Origin: Micromonospora eburnea
GTDB lineage: Bacteria; Actinomycetota; Actinomycetes; Mycobacteriales; Micromonosporaceae
Assembly: GCF_900090225.1 (NCBI RefSeq)
Contig: NZ_FMHY01000002.1
Coordinates: 2,170,001 to 2,234,000, forward strand
Direction of reading: 5' to 3'
DNA length: 64,000 nt
Positions 9,801-17,456 of this stretch are shown here, one piece after another (within the stretch, counting starts at the first letter, position 1; each line of letters begins with the position of its first letter). Made by a program: the position numbers and the translations under genes. The notes beneath the pieces are model-generated. The model did no database searches. It was not told the DNA's origin and worked only from the letters and a program-made list of their open reading frames with translations.

Positions 9801-10371
9801 TCACCCCCTCGACGGCACCGAGCACGTGCTCCGGAAGCACCGCGACATGGGCCTGGCCGACCTGTTGGCCTCGGGACGTACCGATGGCCCGATCCGGGTG
9901 ACCGGCATCATCGCGAGCCTGCAACGCAAGATCACCAAGCAGGGACACGCGTGGGCGGTGCTCACGCTGGAGGACCACGACGCGGCCGTGGAATGCCTGG
10001 CCTTCCCCAAGACCTACGAACGGTGCGAAGCGACACTTGCCCAAGACCGAGTGGTGGGCGTCCGGGGAAGGATCACCGTCCGCGACGAGACGATGAGCAT
10101 CCACGTGGAAGAGGTGACGCCGCTCGACATGACGGGCGAGGACGCGCCGATCGTGCTGGCGCTGCGGGACACCCAGGTAACGCCGCAGCTCGTCAACGAG
10201 CTGAAGCAGATCCTGACCCGCCACCACGGCAGTGCGCCGGTGCACGTACGGCTGGCGTGCGCCAGTGGGCGTACCACCTTGCTGGATCTGAAGGCCTGCC
10301 GGGTAGCATCAGGCCCGGCGCTCTACGGCGACCTCAAGGCGTTGCTGGGCGCCGCAGCGATCGGTTCCTAA
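6841..10371 (+). CDS. dnaE: DNA polymerase III alpha subunit, DnaE1 type
   Basis: The GTG at 6841 is chosen over an upstream in-frame start because GGAGG at 6831-6835 sits 5 bases before it. The protein is 1176 residues, normal for actinobacterial DnaE1. An N-terminal PHP domain (VHLHVHTDYSMLDGA, SDHGN) precedes the polymerase palm with its three acidic residues in MPDVDLDFDD (about residues 422-431), then fingers, a tandem helix-hairpin-helix region and a C-terminal OB fold (about residues 1010-1090). It makes DNA at the replication fork or in repair. DnaE2/ImuC normally opens differently (HAHSAFSFLDGAS-like). Its IS-rich setting and LysR neighbour leave open that it is a second DnaE1-like copy. 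Confidence 0.92.
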   Translation: MDSFVHLHVHTDYSMLDGAAKVAPLTAEVARLGMPAVAMSDHGNVHGAYEFFHAARKAGVKPIIGIEAYLAPGNRHDRRPVFFSDNVALRKSDDETGAGGDVSGRGLYTHLTMWAADARGLANLFRLQSRAWLEGHIQKYPRMDDELLAEHGAGLIATTGCPSGEVQTRLRLGQYDQAVEAAARYRDIFGADNYFLELMDHGLPIERRVRDDLLRLGRHLGLPPLATNDSHYVTEDQAAAHDALLCVGTGKRLADTGRFRFGGSGYYLKSAAQMRALWDDEVPGACDNTLLVADRIGAYDEIFAHRDLMPRFPVPEGETESSWLRAETLRGARQRYGEMPPPEVLARIDHELSVIDTMGFPGYFLVVADICAYARKQGIGLGPGRGSATGSIVAYCTGITQLDPIEHKLIFERFLNPERISMPDVDLDFDDRRRDEMIEYVTRRYGDDRVCQIVTFGTIKAKAAVKDACRVLGLPYALGDRITKAFPPADGGKEIPLAAIHDGGHPRHGEAAELRRMYEQEPDVRLVLDNAAGLEGLTRGTGIHAAGVILSAEPLLDVIPLVRPKAAGPVITGFPFTQAEEMGLLKMDFLGLRNLTVIGDAIANVRANKGIDIDILQVPLDDAKTYELLARGDTLGVFQLDSGGMRALLRLMQPTTFTDIAAVNALYRPGPMEMNAHTNYALRKTGKQPVEPIHPELADALEPILGDTYHLVVFQEQVMAIAQQLAGYSLGAADNLRRAMGKKKKEVLDAEWDRFAAGMCERGFSPAATRAIWDVLVPFSGYGFNKSHTAGYGLVSYWTAYLKANHPSEYLAALLTSVGDDKDKLAIYLADCRRLGIAVMPPDVNESRLDFAAVGTGIRFGMGAVRNVGASVVEAIVAARESRGKFTDFADFLAKVPPVVCQKRVIESLAKAGAFDGLGHHRKGLVAVHEQAVDAVIGVKRNQALGQEPLFGDLGGASVAVTIPEGEWDRSTLLAYEREMLGLFVSGHPLDGTEHVLRKHRDMGLADLLASGRTDGPIRVTGIIASLQRKITKQGHAWAVLTLEDHDAAVECLAFPKTYERCEATLAQDRVVGVRGRITVRDETMSIHVEEVTPLDMTGEDAPIVLALRDTQVTPQLVNELKQILTRHHGSAPVHVRLACASGRTTLLDLKACRVASGPALYGDLKALLGAAAIGS

Positions 10372-10455
10372 GCACGGGTGCGGCAGGCTGGATTCGGTCC
10401 CGCAGACCAGTAGCACAATCCGTTCCTAACCGCTCAGATCATCGCGCGCCCCACC

Positions 10456-11205
10456 TTGCCCCAGATCGGGTGCACGCTTCTGCCGCCGTCCGGGCGTTAC
10501 CTGGCGTTTCCTGTGTGGGTGACACTTAACTTCTGTCGGGAACTGTCGGCCGCCGATTGGATCGCCCACAGCGACCTGCCGTGGCAGCGGCTTGTGGGCC
10601 TCGGCCCTGCGGGCTTCGACGCCTACGCGCGGCTTCGGTTCCTGCCCGATCCGACACGTCCCGGCCAAAGCGAGAACGACGTCGACGCGGACTGGCCCAT
10701 CGAGCAGCTGCCCACCCTCTTCGAGGTGCTGGCCACCCACACCACGACCCCCGAAGACTGCTACTTCTGCGTCTGGGAAGGCTTCGGCGACGCCGACGTC
10801 GCAGCCGACGACGACGCCGTGTACATCGACGAAGAGAACACAGGCGCCCCGCTCGAGCGACTCGGCGGCCAGCCGGGACTGGCACCCACACCCGCTGCCC
10901 TGCCCTCGGCACCGCGTGCGCCCAAGGTTGTGGTGCCCCACCGTGCGTACTGGTTGTTTCGAGGGCCGTTAGCCGCCGTCGGCACATGGGACACCGCTGT
11001 GGGGTGGCCGGGCCAGCGTCGTCTCAGCAACGCCGAACCGGCATTCGCCTGGCCCGCTGACCACGCCTGGTGCGTGGCCAAGGACGTCGATCCGCATTGG
11101 GCCGGGATCGGCGGGACTCGGGCACTGATCACCCAACTCACCACCGACCCGCGCCTCGACGTGGTCCCCGCTGACCCCACCCAGGACCAGCCGCTCTACC
11201 GATGA
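10456..11205 (+). CDS. Conserved hypothetical protein
   Basis: The longest frame starts at TTG 10456 (249 residues) and the true start is unclear. The protein is acidic and Trp-rich, with conserved-looking blocks AYWLFRGPLAAV near residue 163 and AWCVAKDVDPHWAGIGG near residue 205. No signal peptide, membrane segment or catalytic motif is evident. It looks like a cytoplasmic actinobacterial family of unknown function. It is separate from dnaE, 84 bp downstream. Confidence 0.6.
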   Translation: MPQIGCTLLPPSGRYLAFPVWVTLNFCRELSAADWIAHSDLPWQRLVGLGPAGFDAYARLRFLPDPTRPGQSENDVDADWPIEQLPTLFEVLATHTTTPEDCYFCVWEGFGDADVAADDDAVYIDEENTGAPLERLGGQPGLAPTPAALPSAPRAPKVVVPHRAYWLFRGPLAAVGTWDTAVGWPGQRRLSNAEPAFAWPADHAWCVAKDVDPHWAGIGGTRALITQLTTDPRLDVVPADPTQDQPLYR

Positions 11206-11371
11206 ACAGCCCGGTGCCCCGTTGACGAGTGCTTTGCGGACCGCTGACAGGGCCTGCCGTCGGAACGCACGGATCTGCCGCTGAGCGCTCGGATGTCGGG
11301 CGGCCGTGGGTCACCGTGTATCGGGCGACCTCCGATCGCATCGTTACGATCATGGTCGACCCGGGGAGTGT

Positions 11372-12058
11372 TTGAAGACGTTGGGACGCACGCTGCATTG
11401 CCGCCGGATGGCGAAGCTTCCGGCTCTGACTGACGCGGAAGACCTCGTTGCGCTGAACGCCACCGTCGACGGCCGGTTGGTCGCCGTCTCGACCTGCGGT
11501 AGCCGGCGCAACGGGCTGCCCGGCCTGCGGGTACGGGTTCACCTGCACGAAGCCGGGGACGACTGGCGTCCGGTGGCACTGACCGGTGTGACGATAGCCC
11601 CGAACAAGGTGGATCTGCTGCCTGACGGAGATTTCCTGCTGGTCCAGTCCCGATGCGTCCGCCGGCCGTTCGAGCCGGTGCCGGACAACGCACAGGTATT
11701 CAACGCCTCCGGTCAAGCGTTGCGGTCATTCCGGATCGGTGATGGCGTCGAACACCTCGCCATCGACGAGCCGGGCACCATCTGGGTCGGCTACTTCGAT
11801 GAGGGCATCTACAGCGGGGATCCGCTCAGCGCTGGCGGTCTCACGCGGTTTGACGAGTACGGTCGGCAGTTGTGGACCTACTGGCCGCCATCCGGATTCG
11901 ACCACATCGCCACCTGCTACGCATTGAACGTGAGTGCTCGCACGGCTACCTTCCCTCTGCTCGACGTCGGCTGTCGTGGCAATTTCCGAGACCTCTCGAA
12001 GTGCGTCAGCGATGACCTGCAGTGGACTGGGGCCGCCCAGATGCTCGGCGACAGGTAG
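11372..12058 (+). CDS. Hypothetical beta-propeller-like protein, C-terminus possibly damaged
   Basis: The start is uncertain (TTG 11372, or ATG 11408). Repeating strand motifs such as LVALNATVDGRLVAVST, LLPDGDFLLVQSRC and HLAIDEPGTIWVGYFDEG suggest WD/NHL-like blades. From about residue 190 the sequence (ARTATFPLLDVGCRG) loses this pattern, which may reflect a frameshift or a truncation. Function unknown. Confidence 0.5.
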   Translation: MKTLGRTLHCRRMAKLPALTDAEDLVALNATVDGRLVAVSTCGSRRNGLPGLRVRVHLHEAGDDWRPVALTGVTIAPNKVDLLPDGDFLLVQSRCVRRPFEPVPDNAQVFNASGQALRSFRIGDGVEHLAIDEPGTIWVGYFDEGIYSGDPLSAGGLTRFDEYGRQLWTYWPPSGFDHIATCYALNVSARTATFPLLDVGCRGNFRDLSKCVSDDLQWTGAAQMLGDR

Positions 12059-12155
12059 CGCGACCGATCTGATTTCTCGCTGGTCATGGCGTACGGCGCG
12101 CAGCGGGCGGGCGACGACCCTCGACAGATCAGGCGTTCGTTACTGGGGAGGCCTG

Positions 12156-12836
12156 CTACAGCCAGCTTTCGCGCTGTCGTTGCAGTCCGTCGAGGATCAG
12201 GTCGAGTCCGATCTCGAACTCCTCGGTGTACGCGTAGCTAGAGCCCAGGGCGCGGTGGACGATCATCTCGGTGAGGTGCGGGAACTCGTCGTGGGGCATG
12301 TGCTTCAGGATCGATCCCGCCACGTCCTCGAGGTCGACGGATGATTTGAAGGGCAGGCTGAGCTCCTGGAGCGTGAACCCGTAGATGTAGCTGTCCAGCA
12401 CCGAGAGCGCGTGTGCCCCGCCGGCGATCGAGAAGCCGGCCGACCGTAGGCAGCCGATTACCGCGTTGTGGTGGCGCAGAGTCGCGTGGCCGGGGTTCGT
12501 CCGTGAGTCCATCAGGCTGATCGCCCACGGGTGGCGGATCAGTGCGCCGCGCATCGAGACTGCCCGCCGTCGCATCGCGGCTCGCCAGTCGACGTCGTCC
12601 GACGGGAGTTCGATCTCGCTGAAGACGAGGTCGACCATGCCGTCGAGGATCACGACCTTGTTGCGGAAGTGGTGGTACAGCGACGCGGCCTCGACGTCGA
12701 GCCGCTCGGCGAGCTTGCGCATGCTCGGCACACCGTTGCCGGCCTCGTCCGCCAGCGCGACCGCCGTGCGAAGCACCACCTCCTTGCTGAGCGGGTTGCG
12801 GCGCGGTGCCGGCCTGCCGGCTGACTCCACGGCCAC
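12156..12836 (-). CDS. TetR-family repressor with TetR_C-type ligand domain
   Basis: The 226-residue protein starts with GTG at 12836 and has AGGAGG 6 bases upstream. The N-terminal HTH is typical (SMRKLAERLDVEAASLYHHFRNK, about residues 38-60). The C-terminal part resembles the class that includes TetR itself, with the segment SVLDSYIYGFTLQE. A palindromic operator lies just upstream at 12883-12910, so autorepression is likely. No intact divergent target survives; the neighbour on that side is an IS110 relic. Confidence 0.88.
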   Translation of the reverse strand: MAVESAGRPAPRRNPLSKEVVLRTAVALADEAGNGVPSMRKLAERLDVEAASLYHHFRNKVVILDGMVDLVFSEIELPSDDVDWRAAMRRRAVSMRGALIRHPWAISLMDSRTNPGHATLRHHNAVIGCLRSAGFSIAGGAHALSVLDSYIYGFTLQELSLPFKSSVDLEDVAGSILKHMPHDEFPHLTEMIVHRALGSSYAYTEEFEIGLDLILDGLQRQRESWL

Positions 12837-12882
12837 GAGTTCCTCCTGCCTTGGTTGCTTGGACGGCTTGACAACCTTACAC

Positions 12883-12910
12883 CGTTAGGTCATATCCTAA
12901 CGCCGTTAGG
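12883..12910. promoter_or_regulatory. Candidate TetR operator (two overlapping palindromes)
   Basis: CGTTAGG (12883-12889) pairs with CCTAACG (12896-12902) across 6 bases. CCTAAC (12896-12901) also pairs with GTTAGG (12905-12910) across 3 bases. Three half-sites thus sit at regular spacing upstream of the tetR start. A TTGACA at 12868-12873 on the plus strand could serve a rightward promoter overlapping the operator, with a weak -10. Confidence 0.65.
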
Positions 12911-13014
12911 CTGGCTCTTGCAGTGTTGGGGCGGTTGGCGGCGAACTGAGGAGATGGTCGTGGAACCAATCGGTTTGGACGGAGCCAAGAAGCCGGGCGC
13001 AGGAAAGAGTGTGT

Positions 13015-13125
13015 GCATTGAACCTCGACACCGTCGGGGCCAACGATCGCGAGGGCGTGTTCGGTGCTGGCCCAGTCGATGCCCGCGGTTGGTCGACGCA
13101 TCGAGGGGTCGTGTTCGACACTCAT
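13015..13125 (-). pseudogene. IS110-family transposase, N-terminal remnant
   Basis: AAGGAGG precedes an ATG at 13125. The peptide contains AGIDWASTEHALAIVGPDG, the first strand of an IS110 RuvC-like domain with its Asp, different in sequence from the two full elements nearby. The similarity ends after about 37 residues. The rest of the element is missing. Confidence 0.65.
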
Positions 13126-13435
13126 GGTGTCCTCCTTGCTGTTGCAGCAGCAGGTGGGCACCCAGTGGTCTCAGGACACGGAAGCCGGTCGCTCACTGAT
13201 CGGCGCTCGACGGCGCTCAGCCCTGTCGCCAGTCATACGTGTCCTGGGACCACCGGGCCCCGCGGAACTCATGCCGGACCTCTCAGGGTCGAGCGGACAA
13301 GGCGGTGGCCCGGTAGGGACCAGGTGCGCCGACGACCCGAAATCGCCGGCACCAGACACGGTGCCCGACGAGACCGCCGACAGGAGGAGTCTGCGCAGTG
13401 AGCGGATGCGGATGTCCTCGTCGCGTGCAGCTGTT
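13126..13435. other. Intergenic stretch, no gene seen
   Basis: About 310 bp between the IS110 relic and the reductase gene. Frames here lack a convincing start, composition or family signature. It is probably the debris of the truncated element. Confidence 0.4.
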
Positions 13436-14005
13436 TCAGTGACGGACTTGGTACGTCAGGTGGCTGGCTTCCGGGGTGGCCGTCGTACTGAGCAGATCGA
13501 GTTGCGGCCCGTTGCCGCCGTCGAAAAGTGCGGTGCCGGAGCCGAGGAGAAGCGGCGCGATGTGTAGCCGCAGGCGGTCGACCAGCCCGGCCCGCAGCGC
13601 CTGCTGGATGATCGAGGCACCGCCCATGATGTGGACTCGCTTGTCAGCGGCCGCCGCAGTGGCTGCCTCGACCGCGGCAGCCACCCCGCCGGTCACGAAC
13701 GTGAATGTGGTGTCGCCCTTGCGGACCTGGTCGTGCGGACGGTGGGTGACGACGAAGACCGGCATCGCGAAGAAGCCGTTCTCATTGGCCCAGCCGTCGG
13801 TGTCGTCGTACACCTGCCGGCTGGTGATGACCGCGCCCGATGCGGCGAACGTCGCTGCGATGAGCTGCTGCCCCTCCTCGTGCTGGAGCCAGGCGTGCAG
13901 ACGCTCGCCGCCCCTGCCGTATCCGGGAAAGATTGCAAGGTCAGGTCCGGTGACGAACCCGTCCACTGACATGGAGATGTCCGCTTCAACGATTGCCATG
14001 CCCAT
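13436..14005 (-). CDS. RibD C-terminal/dihydrofolate reductase-family protein
   Basis: The start is placed at ATG 14005 (189 residues; ATG 13999 is close behind), because longer frames run through the divergent sigma gene. The family pattern is clear: N-terminal ADISMSVDGFVTGPD, VYDDTDGWANENG, a Rossmann-like VHIMGGASIIQQALRAGLVD and the C-terminal LLLGSGTALFDGG. These are NADPH-dependent reductases of uncertain substrate in actinomycetes. It is divergent from an ECF sigma gene with about 42 bp between starts, so a shared control region is likely. Confidence 0.85.
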   Translation of the reverse strand: MGMAIVEADISMSVDGFVTGPDLAIFPGYGRGGERLHAWLQHEEGQQLIAATFAASGAVITSRQVYDDTDGWANENGFFAMPVFVVTHRPHDQVRKGDTTFTFVTGGVAAAVEAATAAAADKRVHIMGGASIIQQALRAGLVDRLRLHIAPLLLGSGTALFDGGNGPQLDLLSTTATPEASHLTYQVRH

Positions 14006-14047
14006 GTAGACGAGCGCCGGCCGGAAACTCTCCGGTATGAACATCGG

Positions 14048-14938
14048 ATGGACGACGCGATGTTCGCCGAGCTGACCGGCCGGTACTACCGGGAGCTGCA
14101 TGTGTACTGCTACCGGATGCTCGGCTCGGTGGAGGCGGCCGAGGACCACGTGCAGGAGGTGTTCCTTCGGGCGTGGCGCGCCCGAGACCGGTTCGACGGG
14201 CGTTCGAGCGTCCGAACCTGGCTGTACCGCATCGCCACCAACACTTGCCTGGACACGCTGCGCCGGGGCGCGCCGCGGTTGCAGCCGTACCCGGATCACC
14301 TGCTCGATGAGCAACCCGGCCCCGAGGCGGTGGCGGTGGACCGGGAGACAATGTCGCTGGCATTCCTGGCGATGATCCAGTTGCTGCCGCCGCGCCAGCG
14401 CGCCGTGGTGATCCTTCGTGACGTGCTGTCATGGTCGGCCGGCGAGGCAGCCGATCTGCTCGGCACGACGGTACGTGCCGCCAACAGTGCCCTGCACCGG
14501 GCCCGGACGACCATGCGGCAGCGATGGCCGGACGGCCGTCTGGCGTGGGCACCTGTCGGCGAACCCGACGCGGCACAGCGGAAACTGCTGGCACGGTACA
14601 TCGCCGCCCATGAGCAGGCCGATGTGGAGGGCCTGATCGAACTGCTGCGAGAGGATATCCGCCTGACCATCGAGCCGCAGGTCGGCGAATGGACCGGCCG
14701 GCCGGCCGTCGCGAGGGCACTGCGCGAGGGCATGAACCTGCCCGGCCATTGGCGGATGGTGCCGACCGCAGCCAATGGCCAACTAGCGGCCGGCGCCTAC
14801 GTGCGGGCGGCCGGCCAGACCGCGTTCCGCCCGTTCGGAATCGCTGTGCTCAGCGTCGAGGCGAAAGCACTGACGGCGATCGACATGTTCGAAGACCCAA
14901 AACTGCTTACTGCATTCGGCCTGCCCACGAGCCTGTAA
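14048..14938 (+). CDS. ECF sigma factor with C-terminal SnoaL-like domain
   Basis: The 296-residue protein has region 2 (RYYRELHVYCYRMLGSVEAAEDHVQEVF, about residues 12-39), region 4 (LLPPRQRAVVILRDVLSWSAGEAADLLG, about residues 112-139) and an NTF2/SnoaL-like extension from about residue 185. Extended ECFs of this kind carry no separate anti-sigma factor, and the extension is thought to control activity. The divergent RibD-like gene is a plausible target. An IS110 element lies 88 bp beyond its stop and does not interrupt it. Confidence 0.88.
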   Translation: MDDAMFAELTGRYYRELHVYCYRMLGSVEAAEDHVQEVFLRAWRARDRFDGRSSVRTWLYRIATNTCLDTLRRGAPRLQPYPDHLLDEQPGPEAVAVDRETMSLAFLAMIQLLPPRQRAVVILRDVLSWSAGEAADLLGTTVRAANSALHRARTTMRQRWPDGRLAWAPVGEPDAAQRKLLARYIAAHEQADVEGLIELLREDIRLTIEPQVGEWTGRPAVARALREGMNLPGHWRMVPTAANGQLAAGAYVRAAGQTAFRPFGIAVLSVEAKALTAIDMFEDPKLLTAFGLPTSL

Positions 14939-15074
14939 TCCGTAACATCCGGAGGCAGCACGTCGGCGCACAGACCAGAGCCGGACTCCATCCGCCGCCC
15001 CCGGCGGCATGATCAGGTGCACTGTACTCGGCTACTTGTTTCATTGACCTGCGACCGTGGCCCGGCCAGGCTTC

Positions 15075-15225
15075 GGTCGAGGCGCCCGGGCTGTCGCTCT
15101 CAATTCGGCTGCCCACGCTGGTCGTGTGGCTCTCATCTGGCCTGCGCGGCCCGGGCGTCGCCCCAGGGCGGGGAGAGGCTCAAGAGGGGTTTGCTCGGCT
15201 CGAAGTAGCGTTGCCCTCCCGGCTC
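15075..15225 (+). ncRNA. Candidate bridge RNA of IS110 copy 2
   Basis: Stem CGCCCGGGC (15083-15091) with GCCCGGGCG (15149-15157) closes a target loop. The left guide CTCAATTCGGC (15099-15109) matches the target at 15022-15032 at 8 of 11 positions plus one wobble. A candidate right guide ends GTGTGGC (15124-15130). In the donor loop AGAGGGG (15183-15189) equals the right element end at 16439-16445, and AAGTAGC (15203-15209) is complementary to the left element end GCTACTT at 15031-15037. The ends of the RNA are estimates. Confidence 0.65.
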
Positions 15226-15235
15226 GACAACCGAG

Positions 15236-16435
15236 GTGGATCGAGCATCGGAGGACGCGTTGAGTGTCACGTCAGATCGTGTGGTCATCGGGATGGACCC
15301 GCACAAGCGCTCTGCCACGATCGAGGTCATGACCAGCGACGAGACCGTCGTCGGCGGCGGCCGGTTCGACACCGGCCGGGACGGTTACGCGGCGATGAGG
15401 AAGTACGCCAGGCAGTGGCCGCACCGGGTCTGGGCGATCGAGGGCTGCCAAGGCATTGGCCGGCACATCGCCAACCGGCTGCTGGCCGACGACGAGCAGG
15501 TCGTCGACGTGCCACCGAAGTTGTCCGCCCGTGCGCGGGTGTTCGCCACCGGGCAGGGCCGCAAGACCGACGCCACCGACGCCCACTCCATCGCGCTGGT
15601 CGGCACCCGCATGGCCGGGCTGCGCCCGGTGGTCAACGATGAGCAGTTGGCTCTGCTGCGGATTCTGGTCGACCGGCGCCGCTCCCTCGGCGAGGACCAT
15701 ACCCGGATGGTGTCCCAGCTGCACCAACTGCTGCTGGAACTGATCCCCGGTGGGGCGAAGAAGAGTCTGTCCGCCGCCCAGGCCAAGGCACTGCTGGCCA
15801 CGGTCCGGCCTCGGGACGCGGTCGGCAAGGCTCGAAGGCGGGTCGCCGCAGAGCTGATTGGTGACCTCGAACGGGTCTACCGGCGCTCCAAGGAGGCAGA
15901 CAAGGAACTGAAGGAACTGGTCGCCTCCACCGGCACCACGTTGATGGACCTGCACGGCATCGGGCCGTCCGGCGCCGCCCGGCTGCTGGTCGAGGTCGGT
16001 GACATCACTCGGTTCCCGAACCGGGCCCACTTCGCCTCCTGGAACGGCACCGCCCCCATCGACGCGTCCTCCGGCGAGCAGGTACGCCACCGGCTTTCCC
16101 GTGCCGGGAACCGGCAGATCAACCGGGTGCTGCACATCATGGCCACCGTCCAGCTGCGCAATCCCACCGAAGGCCGCGCCTACTTCGACCGGAAGAAAGC
16201 CGCCGGCAAGACATCGATGGAAGCGATGCGCGCCCTGAAACGGCGCCTGTCCGACATCGTCTACCGATGCATGATCAACGACGCCACAGCCGCGGCGGCG
16301 GGCCCGGGAGGACAACGGGGAACGACCACTGACTCCAGCGTGACCGGCTCTCATCCCCCAGCCGGCTCTTCGGAGAAGTCACTTCCCGGACCCGCCGAAA
16401 CCCAGGATAGAACTCTCCTCCCGGCGGTGTCTTGA
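15236..16435 (+). CDS. IS110 transposase (DEDD recombinase), copy 2
   Basis: The 399-residue recombinase has the same domain order as copy 1: a RuvC-like DEDD domain, a helical linker and a Transposase_20 domain with the Ser-containing TAPIDASSGEQ. The start codon is GTG where copy 1 has ATG. Residue differences from copy 1 include V/M in PHRVWAIEG, A/T in TRMAGLRP and G/A in VEVGDITRF. The frame is intact, so both copies may be functional. Confidence 0.93.
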   Translation: MDRASEDALSVTSDRVVIGMDPHKRSATIEVMTSDETVVGGGRFDTGRDGYAAMRKYARQWPHRVWAIEGCQGIGRHIANRLLADDEQVVDVPPKLSARARVFATGQGRKTDATDAHSIALVGTRMAGLRPVVNDEQLALLRILVDRRRSLGEDHTRMVSQLHQLLLELIPGGAKKSLSAAQAKALLATVRPRDAVGKARRRVAAELIGDLERVYRRSKEADKELKELVASTGTTLMDLHGIGPSGAARLLVEVGDITRFPNRAHFASWNGTAPIDASSGEQVRHRLSRAGNRQINRVLHIMATVQLRNPTEGRAYFDRKKAAGKTSMEAMRALKRRLSDIVYRCMINDATAAAAGPGGQRGTTTDSSVTGSHPPAGSSEKSLPGPAETQDRTLLPAVS

Positions 16436-16492
16436 CACAGAGGGGAGCCAGAGTCGTGAGCGGCTGACCCATCTCTACGCCGCGTCGCGTCG

Positions 16493-17440
16493 ATGATCGG
16501 AGATACCTTCACCGTGCGAAACGACCTCGACCAGATCGAAGCGGCTTTCGTCGGCACGCCGCTGGCCGGGCTGCCGATCGGTTACGGCCCGTCGGGCACC
16601 GTCCTCGTCGCCGACCCTAATTGCCTGCAGGAGGCCTGGCAGGCGGCCGACGCGCTGGTGCCGGTCATCGGACGCCGGCCCGTCATGGTCACCGACGACT
16701 TCGACTTCGACGACACGCGGAGGATCCGGCCCGAACCCGAGCCGGGTCCGTCGGAGTTGGAGCTACGCGCGTTCGCCGAGGCCGCTGAGTCTTCCGAGCC
16801 CTGGCTGACCTACCGCCACTACAGCGAGGACGACGAGGTCGAGGAGGGTGAAGTCGAGTACTACGCCCGTGGCGTGGCCGGTGTCGACCTCACGGCCCTG
16901 GTGTCAGATGTGGCGCTGCCGACTTCGCGCCCGGCGCTGGAGCGGGCGCTGTACGATCGGCTGCTCACCGACGCCGACCTGTACGCCCGGGTGCTTGCCG
17001 GCGTGCGGTTCGTGACGCAGACCGACTACTGGTACACGCCTACCAGCGTCCTGCTCATGCTAGTGCCCACCAGCGACATCCGCACCTCGGGGTACTGGGT
17101 GGACTTCTACGGTGCGCACACCCGGCAGCACCAGCGGATGCTCGCCGAGGTCATGGCGCAGTGGAGTCACCGGTGGGACGCCCGCCTGGTCGCGTCGTGG
17201 GGCACCATGCTGCAGTTCCAGGTGGGTCGTCGACCGGCGCCGGGTGACGAGGCGTGGACCGCGGCCGGCCAGCTCAAGGCGCTCGCCCCGAACCTCGACC
17301 TAAGCCGGTGGGAGTGTCTTGCCCGCCAGCGACGCGTGGTTCGTGCACAACCGACCCTGACACCTCGGGCACAGAGCCTCCGCCAAGATCTGTCGCGTTG
17401 GCTAGCGCTCGGTCGGCGGCAGTTGCGGATGTTCGGCTGA
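16493..17440 (+). CDS. Hypothetical protein, C-terminal region resembling DUF4253
   Basis: 315 residues from ATG 16493; a GTG at 16514 has a better-spaced GGAGA. An acidic middle region (EDDEVEEGEVEYY) is followed by VLLMLVPTSD, then the block MLAEVMAQWSHRWDARLVASWGTMLQFQVGRRP, quoted for position only (about residues 216-248), which resembles DUF4253. No membrane or signal segment. Function unknown. IS110 copy 2 ends 44 bp upstream, so its original promoter may be displaced. Confidence 0.5.
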   Translation: MIGDTFTVRNDLDQIEAAFVGTPLAGLPIGYGPSGTVLVADPNCLQEAWQAADALVPVIGRRPVMVTDDFDFDDTRRIRPEPEPGPSELELRAFAEAAESSEPWLTYRHYSEDDEVEEGEVEYYARGVAGVDLTALVSDVALPTSRPALERALYDRLLTDADLYARVLAGVRFVTQTDYWYTPTSVLLMLVPTSDIRTSGYWVDFYGAHTRQHQRMLAEVMAQWSHRWDARLVASWGTMLQFQVGRRPAPGDEAWTAAGQLKALAPNLDLSRWECLARQRRVVRAQPTLTPRAQSLRQDLSRWLALGRRQLRMFG

Positions 17441-17456
17441 TCGCAGTTTCTAGTGG

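Larger units (their letters stand above)
15031..16448 (+). mobile_element. IS110-family element, copy 2 (plus orientation)
   Basis: This is the same element as 4264-5681 in opposite orientation. Core GC dinucleotides are at 15031-15032 and 16447-16448. The reconstructed target reads CTGTA-CTCG-GC-CA-GAGTC. Both copies have GCACT-N3-CTCGGCCA at the empty site, which supports sequence-programmed insertion. The transposase starts at 15236, and only 13 bp lie between its stop and the right core end. Confidence 0.85.

Noticed and set aside
10372..10455. Operon between dnaE and the following hypothetical gene
   Set aside because: The start of the second gene is uncertain, the gap is 84 bp and no functional link is evident.
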